64,000 bases of DNA from Streptacidiphilus pinicola (GTDB taxonomy: Bacteria; Actinomycetota; Actinomycetes; Streptomycetales; Streptomycetaceae): positions 124,001-188,000 of the forward strand of contig NZ_QKYN01000037.1 of assembly GCF_003258295.1 (NCBI RefSeq), in the 5' to 3' direction. This document shows, piece by piece, positions 43,851 to 52,780 of the stretch. How positions within the stretch are numbered: the stretch's first letter is position 1; every line of letters begins with the position of its first letter. Below the pieces are notes generated by a model. That model saw nothing but the letters and a program-made list of their open reading frames with translations, was not told the origin of the DNA and did no database searches. The translations under genes were made by a program, and so were the position numbers.

Positions 43851-43976
43851 GGATGGACTCCGGCGAAGGCCGGTGTCGGGCGTGCCCGTGCCGACGGGCC
43901 GCCGCACCGGCGGAGGGGGGAAGCCGCCCCGGGGCGCGCCGGGGCACGCCGCACCGAAGGCGGGAGTCGAGGAGGT

Positions 43977-43997
43977 GCACGCCGCGAAAGGGCGTGC
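43977..43997 (-). terminator. Attenuator-like hairpin after leader peptide 1
   Basis: GCACGCC / GGCGTGC form a perfect 7-bp stem with a 7-nt loop, 12 nt after the leader stop codon. A second 7-bp stem (43925-43944: GCCCCGG...CCGGGGC) follows before the permease start. Stalling of a ribosome at the Cys codons near the leader end would be well placed to alter these structures. Confidence 0.55.
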
Positions 43998-44009
43998 GTC
44001 AGCGGGCGG

Positions 44010-44156
44010 TCAGCGCCGACAGAGGGCGCGGCCCGAGCCCGGACACAGGGCGCTGCTGACCCGCTGCAGGTCGACGGCCCGGTCCAGGAAGGCGGCAGCG
44101 CGGCCGCGGTGGCGGCCTTGGGCCGTCCCCGGAGCTGCGTGCGTCGCCGTCACCAT
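44010..44156 (-). CDS. Leader peptide with V-D-L-Q-R-V-S-S-A-L-C-P motif
   Basis: This encodes 48 aa. The last part reads DRAVDLQRVSSALCPGSG, then a second Cys four residues before the stop (ALCRR). This motif is shared with two other ORFs in the window and with the putative leader peptides of actinobacterial sulfur operons. Cysteine-responsive attenuation by such peptides is established in mycobacteria. No ribosome-binding site is seen; the promoter at 44165-44194 predicts a leaderless or nearly leaderless message starting at this ATG. Confidence 0.75.
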   Translation of the reverse strand: MVTATHAAPGTAQGRHRGRAAAFLDRAVDLQRVSSALCPGSGRALCRR

Positions 44157-44164
44157 GGTCGGCA

Positions 44165-44194
44165 AAGCTAGGCGGGTTCCGCGCGGAATGTCAA
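44165..44194 (-). promoter_or_regulatory. Promoter of the importer operon (leaderless)
   Basis: Read on the minus strand: -35 TTGACA (44194-44189), exactly 18 bp, -10 TAGCTT (44170-44165). The predicted start point lies 2-3 nt before the ATG at 44156. It is divergent from the promoter of the second leader (candidate TTGTGC at 44237, TACGGT at 44261). Confidence 0.65.
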
Positions 44195-44297
44195 CGACCG
44201 CCCGGAGCCTGAGACATCGTTGGACTTGCCACGGGATTGTGCCCGCCGCCGTTCACGGGTTACGGTGCGAACTGATCGGATGACGGAGGTGACGACA

Positions 44298-44468
44298 GTG
44301 CGGCACGCCGAGCAGCGCCCTGCGCTCGTCACCGTGATGGCCCGCTTCAGCGTCACCACGACCTGTGCGCGGCTGCACATCGATCTCCAGCGCGTGACCA
44401 CCGCGCTGTGTCCGGCGTCCCCGCACGCCGACGTGCAGCGCGCCGCCGCGCTCCACGCCGCCGCCTGA
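44298..44468 (+). CDS. Leader peptide with I-D-L-Q-R-V-T-T-A-L-C-P motif
   Basis: This encodes 56 aa. GTG at 44298 is preceded by GGAGG with 8-nt spacing. The C-terminal part has HIDLQRVTTALCPASPHADV, the same motif as the peptides at 44010 and 52781; it also has an earlier Cys (TTTCARL). It precedes the flavin-monooxygenase operon by 146 nt, with a perfect hairpin between. Probable cysteine-responsive leader, transcribed divergently from leader 1. Confidence 0.75.
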   Translation: MRHAEQRPALVTVMARFSVTTTCARLHIDLQRVTTALCPASPHADVQRAAALHAAA

Positions 44469-44500
44469 CCCGCGGCGCCGCACCCGCTCCCGCGTTCTGA

Positions 44501-44521
44501 CCGACGGCCCCGTGCCGTCGG
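44501..44521 (+). terminator. Attenuator-like hairpin after leader peptide 2
   Basis: CCGACGGC-CCCGT-GCCGTCGG is a perfect 8-bp stem with a 5-nt loop, 32 nt after the leader stop and 93 nt before the monooxygenase ATG. Confidence 0.55.
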
Positions 44522-44614
44522 CGGCACCAGGCGTGCCGCGCGCCGCGCTCCGCACCCTCTCCGCGCCGGCCCCTGAACGTCGGCCGAACCACTTCGTACA
44601 GGAAGCGGTCTCCC

Positions 44615-45880
44615 ATGCCTGATTCCCGGCCCGATTCTCGGCCCGAGTCCCCTGCCCCGCTGCACCTGGCCGTCGCCCTGGAGGGCGCCGGCTGGCATCC
44701 CGCGGCCTGGCGCGAGCACGACGCGCGTCCCGCCGAGCTGTTCACCGCCCGCTACTGGGCCGACCTGGTCGCCGAGGCCGAGCGCGGCCTGCTCGACCTG
44801 GTCACCCTCGAGGACGCACTGAGCCTGCAGTCGGCCCACCCGTTCGAGCCGGACGAGCGCACCGACCAGGTGCGCGGCCGGCTCGACGCGGTCCTGGTCG
44901 CCGCCCGGATCGCGCCGCTGACCCGGCACATCGGTCTGGTGCCGACCGCGACCGTGACGCACACCGAGCCGTTCCATCTCTCCAAGGCCGTCGCCACCCT
45001 CGACTACGTGAGCAACGGCCGGGCAGGGCTCCGCGTCAAGGTCTCCGGGCGCGCCGACGAGGCCGCGCACTTCGGCCGCCGCCCGGCGCCGCGGCTGAGC
45101 GTCGAGGACTTCGACACGCCGTCAGGGCGGGCGGTGCTGGAGGAGCTCTTCGGCGAGGCCGAGGACTACGTCGAGGTGCTGCGACGGCTCTGGGACAGCT
45201 GGGAGGACGACGCGGAGATCCGCGACGTCGCCACCGGCCGGTTCATCGACCGCGACAAGCTGCACTACATCGACTTCGAGGGCAGCCGGTTCCGGGTGCG
45301 CGGGCCCTCGATCACGCCGCGCCCGCCGCAGGGCCAGCCGCTGGTCGCCGCGCTCGCGCACCGCAGCGAGCCCTACCGCCTGGTCGGGCGCGCGGCCGAC
45401 CTCGGGTTCGTCACCCCGCGCGACGCGGACGACGCGCGGCGGATCGTGGCCGAGATCCGCGAGGCCCAGGCGGCCGCGGGCCGCGCGGAGGAGACCGTGC
45501 ACGTCTTCGGCGACCTGGTGGTCTTCCTCGACGAGGACCCGGGCGCCGCCGCCGACCGCAAGGCCCGCCTGGACACTCAGGGCGGCGCCGTCTGGGCCGG
45601 TGACGCGGCCGTCTTCACCGGGACGCCCGCCGAACTCGCCGACCTGCTGCAGGAATGGCAGCAGGCGGGGCTGACGGGCTTCCGGCTGCGGCCGGGCGCC
45701 CTGCCCTACGACCTGGAGCAGATCACCCGCGGCCTGGTGCCCGAACTGCAGCGCCGCGGGGCGTTCCGCACCGCCTACGAGGCCTCCACCCTGCGCGGAC
45801 TGCTCGGCCTGCCGCGACCCGCCAGCCGCTATGCCCCCGCCGTCCGTGACGCCAACCGCGCCGCCGGCGCCCTCGTCTGA
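44615..45880 (+). CDS. LLM-class flavin-dependent monooxygenase
   Basis: This encodes 421 aa; the ATG at 44615 follows ACAGGAAG. Luciferase-like TIM-barrel features: LLDLVTLEDAL, LTRHIGLVPTATVTHTEPFH, ATLDYVSNGRAGLRVKVSGR and RLWDSWEDDAEIRD. It uses reduced flavin supplied by a reductase (gene at 48452). In the island it probably oxidises an organosulfur compound, perhaps cleaving a C-S bond. First structural gene of a four-gene operon behind a Cys-type leader. Confidence 0.8.
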   Translation: MPDSRPDSRPESPAPLHLAVALEGAGWHPAAWREHDARPAELFTARYWADLVAEAERGLLDLVTLEDALSLQSAHPFEPDERTDQVRGRLDAVLVAARIAPLTRHIGLVPTATVTHTEPFHLSKAVATLDYVSNGRAGLRVKVSGRADEAAHFGRRPAPRLSVEDFDTPSGRAVLEELFGEAEDYVEVLRRLWDSWEDDAEIRDVATGRFIDRDKLHYIDFEGSRFRVRGPSITPRPPQGQPLVAALAHRSEPYRLVGRAADLGFVTPRDADDARRIVAEIREAQAAAGRAEETVHVFGDLVVFLDEDPGAAADRKARLDTQGGAVWAGDAAVFTGTPAELADLLQEWQQAGLTGFRLRPGALPYDLEQITRGLVPELQRRGAFRTAYEASTLRGLLGLPRPASRYAPAVRDANRAAGALV

Positions 45881-45901
45881 GCCCGAAGGACCGACCGAGC
45901 G

Positions 45902-47269
45902 ATGAGCAAGCCCGTCAAGCAGATCCATCTCGCCGCGCACTTCCCCGGCGTCAACAACACCACCGTCTGGAGCGATCCGGCCGCCGGCAGCCAGATCGAC
46001 TTCCGCTCCTTCGTCCACCTCGCACAGACCGCCGAGCGCGCCAAGTTCGACTTCCTCTTCCTCGCCGAGGGGCTGCGGCTGCGCGAGCAGAACGGCCGGA
46101 TCTACGACCTCGACGTGGTGGGGCGGCCGGACACCTTCACCGTGCTCGCCGCCCTGGCCGCCGTCACCGACCGGCTGGGCCTGGCCGGGACCATCAACTC
46201 CACCTTCAACGAACCCTACGAGGTGGCACGGCAGTTCGCCTCGCTCGACCACCTCTCCGCCGGTCGCGCCGCGTGGAACGTGGTCACCTCCTGGGACGCG
46301 TTCACCGGCGAGAACTTCCGCCGCGGCGGCTTCCTCGCCCAGGAGGACCGCTACGAGCGCGCCCGGCAGTTCCTGACCGCGGCGTCGGAGCTGTTCGACT
46401 CCTGGCGTGGCGACGAGATCGTCGCGGACAAGGAGAGCGGCGTCTTCCTGCGGGAGCCCAACCCGGGCCGGTTCGAGCACCACGTCAGCGAGTTCGACAT
46501 CTCCGGGCGGTTCGACGTGCCGCGCGGCCCGCAGGGACGGCCGGTGATCTTCCAGGCCGGGGACTCCGAGGCGGGCCGCGAGTTCGCCGCCTCGGCCGCC
46601 GACGCCATCTTCACCCGGCACGGCACCCTGGAGGCGGGCCGCGCCTTCTACACCGACGTCAAGGACCGCCTGGCCCGCTACGGCCGCACCCACGACGAGT
46701 TGAAGATCCTGCCCGGGGTCACCTTCGTCCTCGGCGACACCGACGCCGAGGCCCAGGAGAAGGCCGACCTGATCCGCCACCAGCAGGTCAGCGGCCAGAC
46801 CGCGATCAAGCTGCTGGAGCAGCTGTGGAACCGCGACCTCGGCGACCACGACCCCGACGGGCCGCTGCCGCGGCTCGACCCGCTCGTCGGCGAGCACACC
46901 GTCGCGCAGGGCCGGGCATCGGTGCGGATGCACCGGGACCCGCTGGCCGTCGCCGCGCAGTGGCGCGCCCTGGCCGAGGCCAAGAACCTGTCGACCCGCG
47001 AGCTGATCATCGAGGTGACCGGGCGTCAGTCCTTCATCGGCACCCCGGCCCGGGTCGCCGAGACGATGAACGAGTTCGTGCAGACCGACGCGAGCGACGG
47101 GTTCATCCTCGCCCCGCACCTGACGCCGGGCGGTCTGGACGAGTTCGCCGACTCCGTCATCCCGCTGCTCCAGGAACGCGGCGTCTTCCGCACCGAGTAC
47201 CAGGGCACGACGCTCCGCGACCACCTGGGCCTCGGCGCTCCCCGCCCGCTGCGCGCCGCCGCGCACTGA
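45902..47269 (+). CDS. NtaA/SnaA/DszA-family monooxygenase
   Basis: This encodes 455 aa. N-terminus KQIHLAAHFPGVNNTTVWSDP and WNVVTSWDAFTGENFRRGG are family hallmarks. The family includes DszA (dibenzothiophene sulfone), nitrilotriacetate monooxygenase and Bacillus YtnJ/CmoJ, which cleaves N-acetyl-S-alkylcysteines. It needs FMNH2 from a separate reductase. With two other LLM genes and a reductase in one operon, and with amino-acid importers alongside, an S-alkylcysteine or similar thioether is the best guess as substrate. Confidence 0.83.
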   Translation: MSKPVKQIHLAAHFPGVNNTTVWSDPAAGSQIDFRSFVHLAQTAERAKFDFLFLAEGLRLREQNGRIYDLDVVGRPDTFTVLAALAAVTDRLGLAGTINSTFNEPYEVARQFASLDHLSAGRAAWNVVTSWDAFTGENFRRGGFLAQEDRYERARQFLTAASELFDSWRGDEIVADKESGVFLREPNPGRFEHHVSEFDISGRFDVPRGPQGRPVIFQAGDSEAGREFAASAADAIFTRHGTLEAGRAFYTDVKDRLARYGRTHDELKILPGVTFVLGDTDAEAQEKADLIRHQQVSGQTAIKLLEQLWNRDLGDHDPDGPLPRLDPLVGEHTVAQGRASVRMHRDPLAVAAQWRALAEAKNLSTRELIIEVTGRQSFIGTPARVAETMNEFVQTDASDGFILAPHLTPGGLDEFADSVIPLLQERGVFRTEYQGTTLRDHLGLGAPRPLRAAAH

Positions 47270-47282
47270 CGAAGGACCTGTG

Positions 47283-48455
47283 ATGGCCAACACCCCGCTC
47301 ACCGTTCTCGACCTCGTCCCGGTCTCCTCCGGCTCCAACGCCGCGCAGGCGCTGCGCAACAGCATCGACCTGGCCCAGCACGCCGAGGACCTCGGCTACG
47401 CGCGCTACTGGTTCGCCGAGCACCACCTCAACCCCGGTGTCGCGGGGACCTCCCCCGCCGTCGTCCTCGCGCTGACCGCCGCCGCGACCTCGACCATCCG
47501 GCTCGGGGCGGGCGCCGTCCAGATGGGCCACCGCACCGCGCTCGCCACGGTCGAGGAGTTCGGGCTGCTCGACGCGCTGCACCCGGGCCGCTTCGACCTC
47601 GGGCTCGGCCGCTCCGGCGGCCGGTCGGCGCCCGACGCCGTCCGCGAGCCGGCCCTGGTCGGCGCGACGACCGTCCCGGCACCCGTCGTCGACGGGCTCA
47701 CCCCGGGCGGTCAGGGGGTACCCCCGGCCGAAGGCTGGGGGAGGATACCCGCCCGCTTCTCCGTCGAGCACCTGCTGCGCCACCCGCGCTTCGCCCTGCA
47801 CCGGCGGCTGCTGCAGCTGCCGGGCGCCGAGTCCCAGCCCTACGACGAGCAGGTCGCCGACGTCCTGGCCCTGCTCGACGGCAGCTACACCACCGCGGAC
47901 GGCGTGGAGGCCCACGTGGTGCCCGGCGAGGGCGCGGACCTGCAGGTGTGGATCCTCGGCAGCAGCGCCGGGATCAGCGCCCAGGTGGCGGGCGCGCACG
48001 GCCTGCGGTTCGCGGCGAACTACCACGTCAGCCCGGCGACCGTGCTGGAGGCCGTGGCGGGCTACCGGGCCGCCTTCACGCCCTCCGCCGAGCTGGACCG
48101 GCCCCATGTCAGCGTCTCCGCCGACGTGGTGGTCGCCGAGGACGAGGCCACCGCCCGCGAGCTGGCCACCGGCTACGGCCTGTGGGTGCGCAGCATCCGC
48201 AGTGGGGACGGCGCGATCGCGTTCCCCACCCCGGAGGAGGCCCGCGCGTACCGCTGGACCGACGCGGACCGGGCGCTGGTCGAGGACCGGACGCAGACGC
48301 AGTTCGTCGGCTCGCCGGCGCAGGTCGCCGACCAGTTGGAGACGCTCCGGGACGCCACCGGCGCGGACGAGCTGATCATCACCACGATCACGCACCGGCA
48401 CGAGGACCGGGTCGAGTCCCACGAGCTGCTGGCCGAGGAATGGGGACGGCGATGA
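47283..48455 (+). CDS. LLM-class oxidoreductase (YtmO-like) with in-frame insertion
   Basis: This encodes 390 aa; ATG at 47283 (an adjacent GTG at 47280 is possible). Typical MsnO8/YtmO-type luciferase-like sequence: YARYWFAEHHLNPGVAGTSP and LDALHPGRFDLGLGRSGGR. At about residues 144-156 a short stretch (GGQGVPPAEGWGRIP) is encoded by a palindromic element at 47712-47750 and looks like a later insertion in a surface loop. Bacillus ytmO sits in the S-methylcysteine operon beside ytnJ, the same pairing as here. Overlaps the reductase by 4 nt. Confidence 0.8.
   Translation: MANTPLTVLDLVPVSSGSNAAQALRNSIDLAQHAEDLGYARYWFAEHHLNPGVAGTSPAVVLALTAAATSTIRLGAGAVQMGHRTALATVEEFGLLDALHPGRFDLGLGRSGGRSAPDAVREPALVGATTVPAPVVDGLTPGGQGVPPAEGWGRIPARFSVEHLLRHPRFALHRRLLQLPGAESQPYDEQVADVLALLDGSYTTADGVEAHVVPGEGADLQVWILGSSAGISAQVAGAHGLRFAANYHVSPATVLEAVAGYRAAFTPSAELDRPHVSVSADVVVAEDEATARELATGYGLWVRSIRSGDGAIAFPTPEEARAYRWTDADRALVEDRTQTQFVGSPAQVADQLETLRDATGADELIITTITHRHEDRVESHELLAEEWGRR
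47712..47750. repeat. Palindromic mini-element inserted in a coding sequence
   Basis: Outer arms GGGTA (47716-47720) and TACCC (47746-47750) enclose an imperfect hairpin CCCCCGGCC-GAA-GGCTGGGGG (47721-47741). Sequence of this type is, as I recall, scattered through Streptomyces chromosomes. The element keeps the reading frame open. Confidence 0.6.
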
Positions 48456-48976
48456 CCGCGACGCACTCGGAGGCCCGCCCGCTCGGCGCGCAGGAGCTGC
48501 GGCACGCGTTCGGGGCGTTCCCGAGCGGGGTGACCGCCGTGGCGGCGCTGGCCGACGACGGCACCCCGATCGGCCTGGCGGCCAGCTCGTTCACCTCCGT
48601 CTCGCTGGACCCGCCGCTGCTGTCGGTCTGCGTCGCCCACAGCTCGACGACGTGGCCGCTGCTGCGCGACCGCGCCCGACTCGGCGTCAGCGTGCTCGGC
48701 GCACACCAGGAGCTCGCCTGCCGCCGGCTGGCCGCCCGCGACGGCGACCGCTTCGCGGGCCTCGACTGGCACGCCACCTGCGAGGGTGCGGTCCTCGTCG
48801 AGAGCGCGGCCGCCCGCTTCGACTGCTCGGTCGAACGCGTCGTCCCGGCGGGCGACCACGACATCGTGCTGCTGCGCATCCACGCCCTCGAGGCCGACCA
48901 CGCGGTCACGCCGCTGGTCTTCCACGCGAGCGGCTTCCACCGCATCGCCGTGCCCCAGCCGCCGGCGCAGACCTGA
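48452..48976 (+). CDS. Flavin reductase (NAD(P)H:FMN)
   Basis: This encodes 174 aa; its ATG overlaps the upstream stop. It is a flavin reductase-like FMN-binding split barrel: FGAFPSGVTAVAAL, GLAASSFTSVSLDPPLLSVC and a C-terminal GDHDIVLLRI. It supplies reduced FMN to the monooxygenases encoded upstream, and perhaps to SsuD, whose operon has no reductase. End of the operon starting at 44615; it is convergent with the DUF1684 gene. Confidence 0.85.
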   Translation: MTATHSEARPLGAQELRHAFGAFPSGVTAVAALADDGTPIGLAASSFTSVSLDPPLLSVCVAHSSTTWPLLRDRARLGVSVLGAHQELACRRLAARDGDRFAGLDWHATCEGAVLVESAAARFDCSVERVVPAGDHDIVLLRIHALEADHAVTPLVFHASGFHRIAVPQPPAQT

Positions 48977-49025
48977 CGGCCGGCCGACGGCTGGGGCGTG
49001 TGGGCCGTTCCCGGGCCGCGGTGGG

Positions 49026-49814
49026 TCAGTGGTGTGCGAGGAGGCGCCGCTCGCCCGCCCGGACCGGGAACGGCAGTTTGTTGCCCGCGGGCGGGAGCGG
49101 GCACAGGTAGTGGCCCGCGAAGGCCGAGGGCGGCAGCTGCGCGCGGTTGAAGTCGACGACCGTCCACCCCGCGCGGTCGGGCGCGAGAACCTCCACAACG
49201 CGGAAGTCGTTCCGTTCCGCCGAGCGCGTGGCGTCGGACAGGCTCAGGCTCAGCACGCCGTCGGCCGCGCGCTGGACCGTCACGGTGGCGGCCGCGCCGC
49301 CGCGACGGAACGTCAGCGTCCCCGCGAAGACGGCCGGTCGGGTCCGGCCGTCGCTGTGTGCGAGCGGGACCGTGTGGTCCGAGGGGAAGGCCACGAAGCG
49401 CGCCGGCACGACCCAGCCGGGGTCGTAGGGGAACGCGTCGATACCGGCGAAGAGCGTGCGGGCGGGCGCCGCCGGGTCGAAGACCCGGACGGCGTACCCG
49501 TCCGTGCGCGTGATCAGCTCCAGCCGGCGACCGCCGTGGGTGACGCGTGGCGCGGCCGTCCCGCCGTCGGGACAGAGCCGGACGGTGCCGTCCAGTGGGG
49601 TGTCGTCCACCGAGACCCCGTCGTGCCGCGCGGCGGTCAGCCGGACGTTCCCGGCCGGCCGGTCGACCAGCCAGTGCCCCGGCAGTTCTCGGCCCGCGCG
49701 CCGCGGCGCGTCGAGCCAGTGCGTGCCGGTCAGCGACAGCGGCCCGTAGGGCGCGCGGGCGCTGACGACCCGCTCGTCCCGCCAGGACTTCCATGCCTCG
49801 ACTGCGGACTCCAT
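49026..49814 (-). CDS. DUF1684 protein
   Basis: This encodes 262 aa. Family features: WKSWRDERVVSARAPYGPLS at the N-terminus and FVAFPSDHTVPLAHSDGRTR, with C-terminal FNRAQLPPSAFAGHYLCPLP and PAGNKLPFPVRAGER. DUF1684 proteins are widespread in actinobacteria, have no assigned enzyme activity and lack a signal peptide here. On the same strand as, and 54 nt downstream of, the second importer's binding-protein gene, so possibly the last gene of that operon. Confidence 0.8.
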   Translation of the reverse strand: MESAVEAWKSWRDERVVSARAPYGPLSLTGTHWLDAPRRAGRELPGHWLVDRPAGNVRLTAARHDGVSVDDTPLDGTVRLCPDGGTAAPRVTHGGRRLELITRTDGYAVRVFDPAAPARTLFAGIDAFPYDPGWVVPARFVAFPSDHTVPLAHSDGRTRPAVFAGTLTFRRGGAAATVTVQRAADGVLSLSLSDATRSAERNDFRVVEVLAPDRAGWTVVDFNRAQLPPSAFAGHYLCPLPPAGNKLPFPVRAGERRLLAHH

Positions 49815-49868
49815 AGCTCCTCCTCGGGGTGATCACTCGACACGTCGTCGCCTCAGAACCTCGCCGCC

Positions 49869-50858
49869 TCAGAACGTCGCCGTCGGGTTGACGACCGAGC
49901 GGCTGACCCGGGTCTCCGGAACGCTCCACTTGGCGAAGATCCGCGCGTAGTCGCCGGTGGCGACGAGCTTGTTGACGGCGTCGCTGAGCGCCTTGGCCAG
50001 CCGCGAGCCCTTGGCGGTGACGAAACCGACGGGGGTGCTGCTGATCTGGCCCAGGTAGGTGGTGCCGGGCAGGTGCAGCGCGTCGTACTTCAGGGCCAGG
50101 GTCGGGCCGAAGTAGATGTCGATCTTCCCGTTGGCGAGTCCGAGGAAGATCGGCGCGGTGTCGGCGAAGTACTGGACGCGGTACGGGCTCTTGCCGACCG
50201 CCGCGCACCGGGCGGCACCCGCGGTGAGGATCTGCTGGAAGGTCGAGCCGGGGGTGGTGGCGACCGTGTGACCGCAGAGGTCGGTCAGCGAGGTCACCTT
50301 GTCCAGTCCGATCCCCTGCGCGCCCAGGAAGGACTGCCCGTCGTTGAGGTAGGTGGCGAAGTCGACCACCTGCTCGCGGGCCTTGGTCACGCCGAAGTTG
50401 TCCTGCCCGACGTCGAACCTGCCGTTCTGCACGCCGGGAATGACGGTGGGAAAGGTGCCGTACTGGACGTCCCACCGGACGCCGAGCACCTTCGCGACCG
50501 CGTTGCGCAGGTCGACGTCGAGGCCGACCGTGGTGCCGTCCGGCGCCTGACCGGCGTGCGGCAGGGCGGACGTGCCGATCGCGGGGCTGGTGCCGAGCAG
50601 CAGGGTGCCGCGGGTGCGGACGGCCTGCGGCAGCTCGGCCCGCACGGCCGGGTCGACCGTGACCTGGGAAACGACGTCCTGGGTCGGGATCTTCGCGGTG
50701 GCGGCACCGGCGGCGACCGCCTCCCCGGGGTGGGTGCCGGTCGTGGACGTGTCGGAGCCGCAGGCGCTGAGCAGGGCGAGGGCGAGCGCGGCGACGGACG
50801 CGACGGCGGTGGTGCGGGAGCGGCGCGAGGAGTGCGCGGGGTGCGCGTGGGTCGTCAC
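49869..50858 (-). CDS. Amino-acid-type ABC transporter substrate-binding lipoprotein
   Basis: This encodes 329 aa from a GTG at 50858. A basic signal peptide leads to the lipobox LSAC with Cys33. Family 3 solute-binding domain: GLDVDLRNAVAKVLGVRWDV, VQNGRFDVGQDNFGVTKARE, and DIYFGPTLALKYDALH. Same transporter class as the protein at 40919 but clearly diverged, so the two importers probably differ in substrate. Follows the ATPase gene by 53 nt. Confidence 0.83.
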   Translation of the reverse strand: MTTHAHPAHSSRRSRTTAVASVAALALALLSACGSDTSTTGTHPGEAVAAGAATAKIPTQDVVSQVTVDPAVRAELPQAVRTRGTLLLGTSPAIGTSALPHAGQAPDGTTVGLDVDLRNAVAKVLGVRWDVQYGTFPTVIPGVQNGRFDVGQDNFGVTKAREQVVDFATYLNDGQSFLGAQGIGLDKVTSLTDLCGHTVATTPGSTFQQILTAGAARCAAVGKSPYRVQYFADTAPIFLGLANGKIDIYFGPTLALKYDALHLPGTTYLGQISSTPVGFVTAKGSRLAKALSDAVNKLVATGDYARIFAKWSVPETRVSRSVVNPTATF

Positions 50859-50911
50859 GGGAGAGCCTTTCGTGCGTGTGGAGCGGCGACGTTGAGAGGA
50901 AGTCGTGGGTG

Positions 50912-51700
50912 TCACAGGACCGCGGCGAGGAAGGCGCGGGAGCGCTCGTGGCGGGGATCCGTCAGCACCCGCTCGGGTGCGCCGGATTCGACGATCCGGC
51001 CGCCGTCGAGGAAGACCACGGTGTCGGCGACCTCGCGGGCGAAGGCGATCTCGTGGGTGACCACCAGCATGGTCATCCCGCTGCGGGCCAGGTCCTTCAT
51101 CACGGCCAGCACCTCGCCGACCAGTTCGGGGTCGAGCGCGCTGGTGGGCTCGTCGAAGAGGAGCAGCTGCGGCTCCATGGCCAGGGCCCGCGCGATGGCG
51201 ACGCGCTGCTGCTGTCCGCCGGACAGCTGCCGCGGGAACGCGTCCTCGCGCCCGGCCAGTCCGACGCGCTCCAGCAGGTCCCTGGCCCGCGCCGCCGCCT
51301 GCCGGCGCGGGACGCCGCGCACCGCGACGGGTGCCTCGACGAGGTTGTCGAGCACGCTGAGATGCGGGAAGAGGTTGAACTGCTGGAACACCATGCCGAT
51401 CCCGGCCCGCTGCCGGGCGATCGTGCGCGGGCCCGACTCGTGCAGCCGGCCGCCGTGGTAGCGGTGGCCGACCAGCTCGCCGCCCACCTCGACGACTCCG
51501 GCATCGGGCCGTTCCAGGTGGTTGACGGTCCGCAGCAGCGTCGACTTGCCCGACCCGGACGGCCCGAGCAGCACCGCGACCTCGCCCTGGTGCACGTCGA
51601 GGTCGACGCCGTCCAGGACCACTTGCCCGCCGAAGCTCTTGCGCAGGCCTCTGATCCGCACCAGCGGCCGCGACGTCACCTGCGCCGGCGCGCCCGTCAT
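50912..51700 (-). CDS. Polar amino-acid ABC transporter ATPase (second importer)
   Basis: This encodes 262 aa. [46 protein letters not shown] and [13 protein letters not shown] are conserved. ATG overlaps the permease stop (51697-51700). It is a close paralogue of the ATPase at 42013, and gene order permease-ATPase-binding protein is the same, so the two transporter operons are likely an old duplication. Confidence 0.87.
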   Translation of the reverse strand: MTGAPAQVTSRPLVRIRGLRKSFGGQVVLDGVDLDVHQGEVAVLLGPSGSGKSTLLRTVNHLERPDAGVVEVGGELVGHRYHGGRLHESGPRTIARQRAGIGMVFQQFNLFPHLSVLDNLVEAPVAVRGVPRRQAAARARDLLERVGLAGREDAFPRQLSGGQQQRVAIARALAMEPQLLLFDEPTSALDPELVGEVLAVMKDLARSGMTMLVVTHEIAFAREVADTVVFLDGGRIVESGAPERVLTDPRHERSRAFLAAVL

Positions 51701-52677
51701 GACAGCCCCGCCAGCAGGGGCGCGTTGCCGCGCAGGATGCGTCGGAAGCTCGTCGCCGTCCGCTGGTCCCGCCCGCGGGCGAAGCGGCGTTCGACGAGGA
51801 ACTGACCCGCCGACAGCAGCGTGGTGAGCACGACGTACCAGAGCGTCGCGACCAGGAGCAGCGGGATGACCAGGAAGTTCTGGTTGTAGATCAGCTGTGC
51901 GGAGTAGAGCAGGTCCTGCACCGCGATCACACTCACGATGGAGGTGGCCTTGAGCATGCCGATCAGCAGGTTGCCCGAGGCGGGCACGATCGCCGGCATC
52001 GCCTGCGGGAGCACGATCCTGCGGAAGATCCGGGTCCGCCCGAGGCCCAGCGCCTGGGCGGCCTCGGTCTGCCCGCGCTCCACGGAGAGCAGGCCGCCGC
52101 GGACGATCTCGGAGGAGAAGGCGGCGACGTCCAGGCTCAGCCCCACGTAGGCGGCGAGCACCCCGCTGAACAGGTGCGCCGTGCGTACGGTGACGAACTC
52201 GTGGCCGAACGGGATGCCGAGCGACAACCGCGGGTAGAGCGAGGCGAGTTCGTACCAGAAGAGCAGCTGCACCAGCGGCGGGACCGAACGCAGCAGCCAG
52301 ACGAACCCGAAGCCGAGCGGCGCGAGGACCGGGTTGCCCGACAGCCGCATCGCGGCGACGCCGATCCCGAGCAGGTAGCCGGTGGCCATCACCGCGGCCG
52401 TGAGCCAGAGGGTCAGCTCCAGCCCGCGCAGGATCGAGCCGTCGAGGAGGTAGGCGCCCACGGTGCCCCACTGGAAGCGGGGGTTGGTCACGACGGTGTG
52501 GACCAGCATCGCGGCGAGCACGAGCAGGACCAGGGCCGAGATCCACCGCCCGGGCCGGCGCGGCGCGACGCGGGGCGCGGCGAGCAGATCCTCCAGGCGG
52601 TGCAGGGGCGGTGGTGGTTCAGGCGCGGGCGCGAGCGCGGCGGCGCGTGGGCGTGCGGACGTGTCGGAGCTGCTCAT
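51697..52677 (-). CDS. Polar amino-acid ABC transporter permease (second importer)
   Basis: This encodes 326 aa; ATG at 52677. A Pro/Ala-rich N-terminal tail, several TM helices and the EAA loop ([20 protein letters not shown]) mark a HisM/GlnP-type permease. Paralogue of the permease at 42834. First structural gene after leader peptide 3; the 104-nt spacer contains a strong hairpin. Confidence 0.85.
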   Translation of the reverse strand: MSSSDTSARPRAAALAPAPEPPPPLHRLEDLLAAPRVAPRRPGRWISALVLLVLAAMLVHTVVTNPRFQWGTVGAYLLDGSILRGLELTLWLTAAVMATGYLLGIGVAAMRLSGNPVLAPLGFGFVWLLRSVPPLVQLLFWYELASLYPRLSLGIPFGHEFVTVRTAHLFSGVLAAYVGLSLDVAAFSSEIVRGGLLSVERGQTEAAQALGLGRTRIFRRIVLPQAMPAIVPASGNLLIGMLKATSIVSVIAVQDLLYSAQLIYNQNFLVIPLLLVATLWYVVLTTLLSAGQFLVERRFARGRDQRTATSFRRILRGNAPLLAGLS

Positions 52678-52711
52678 GGGTGTCCGTCCCGGGAGGGCAC
52701 GCCGACCGACA

Positions 52712-52729
52712 CCGCCGGGCCGCCGGCGG
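52712..52729 (-). terminator. Attenuator-like hairpin after leader peptide 3
   Basis: CCGCCGG-GCCG-CCGGCGG is a perfect 7-bp GC stem with a tetraloop, 51 nt after the leader stop and 34 nt before the permease ATG. Confidence 0.55.
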
Positions 52730-52780
52730 CGGCTGCTCAGCGGTGCGGAGGGAACGTGCGGGCGACTGCGGGCGAGTTCG

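Noticed and set aside
44196-44225. GTCAACGA...TCGTTGGAC inverted repeat in the divergent leader promoter
   Set aside because: Imperfect and widely spaced; could be an operator but support is too thin to list as a feature.
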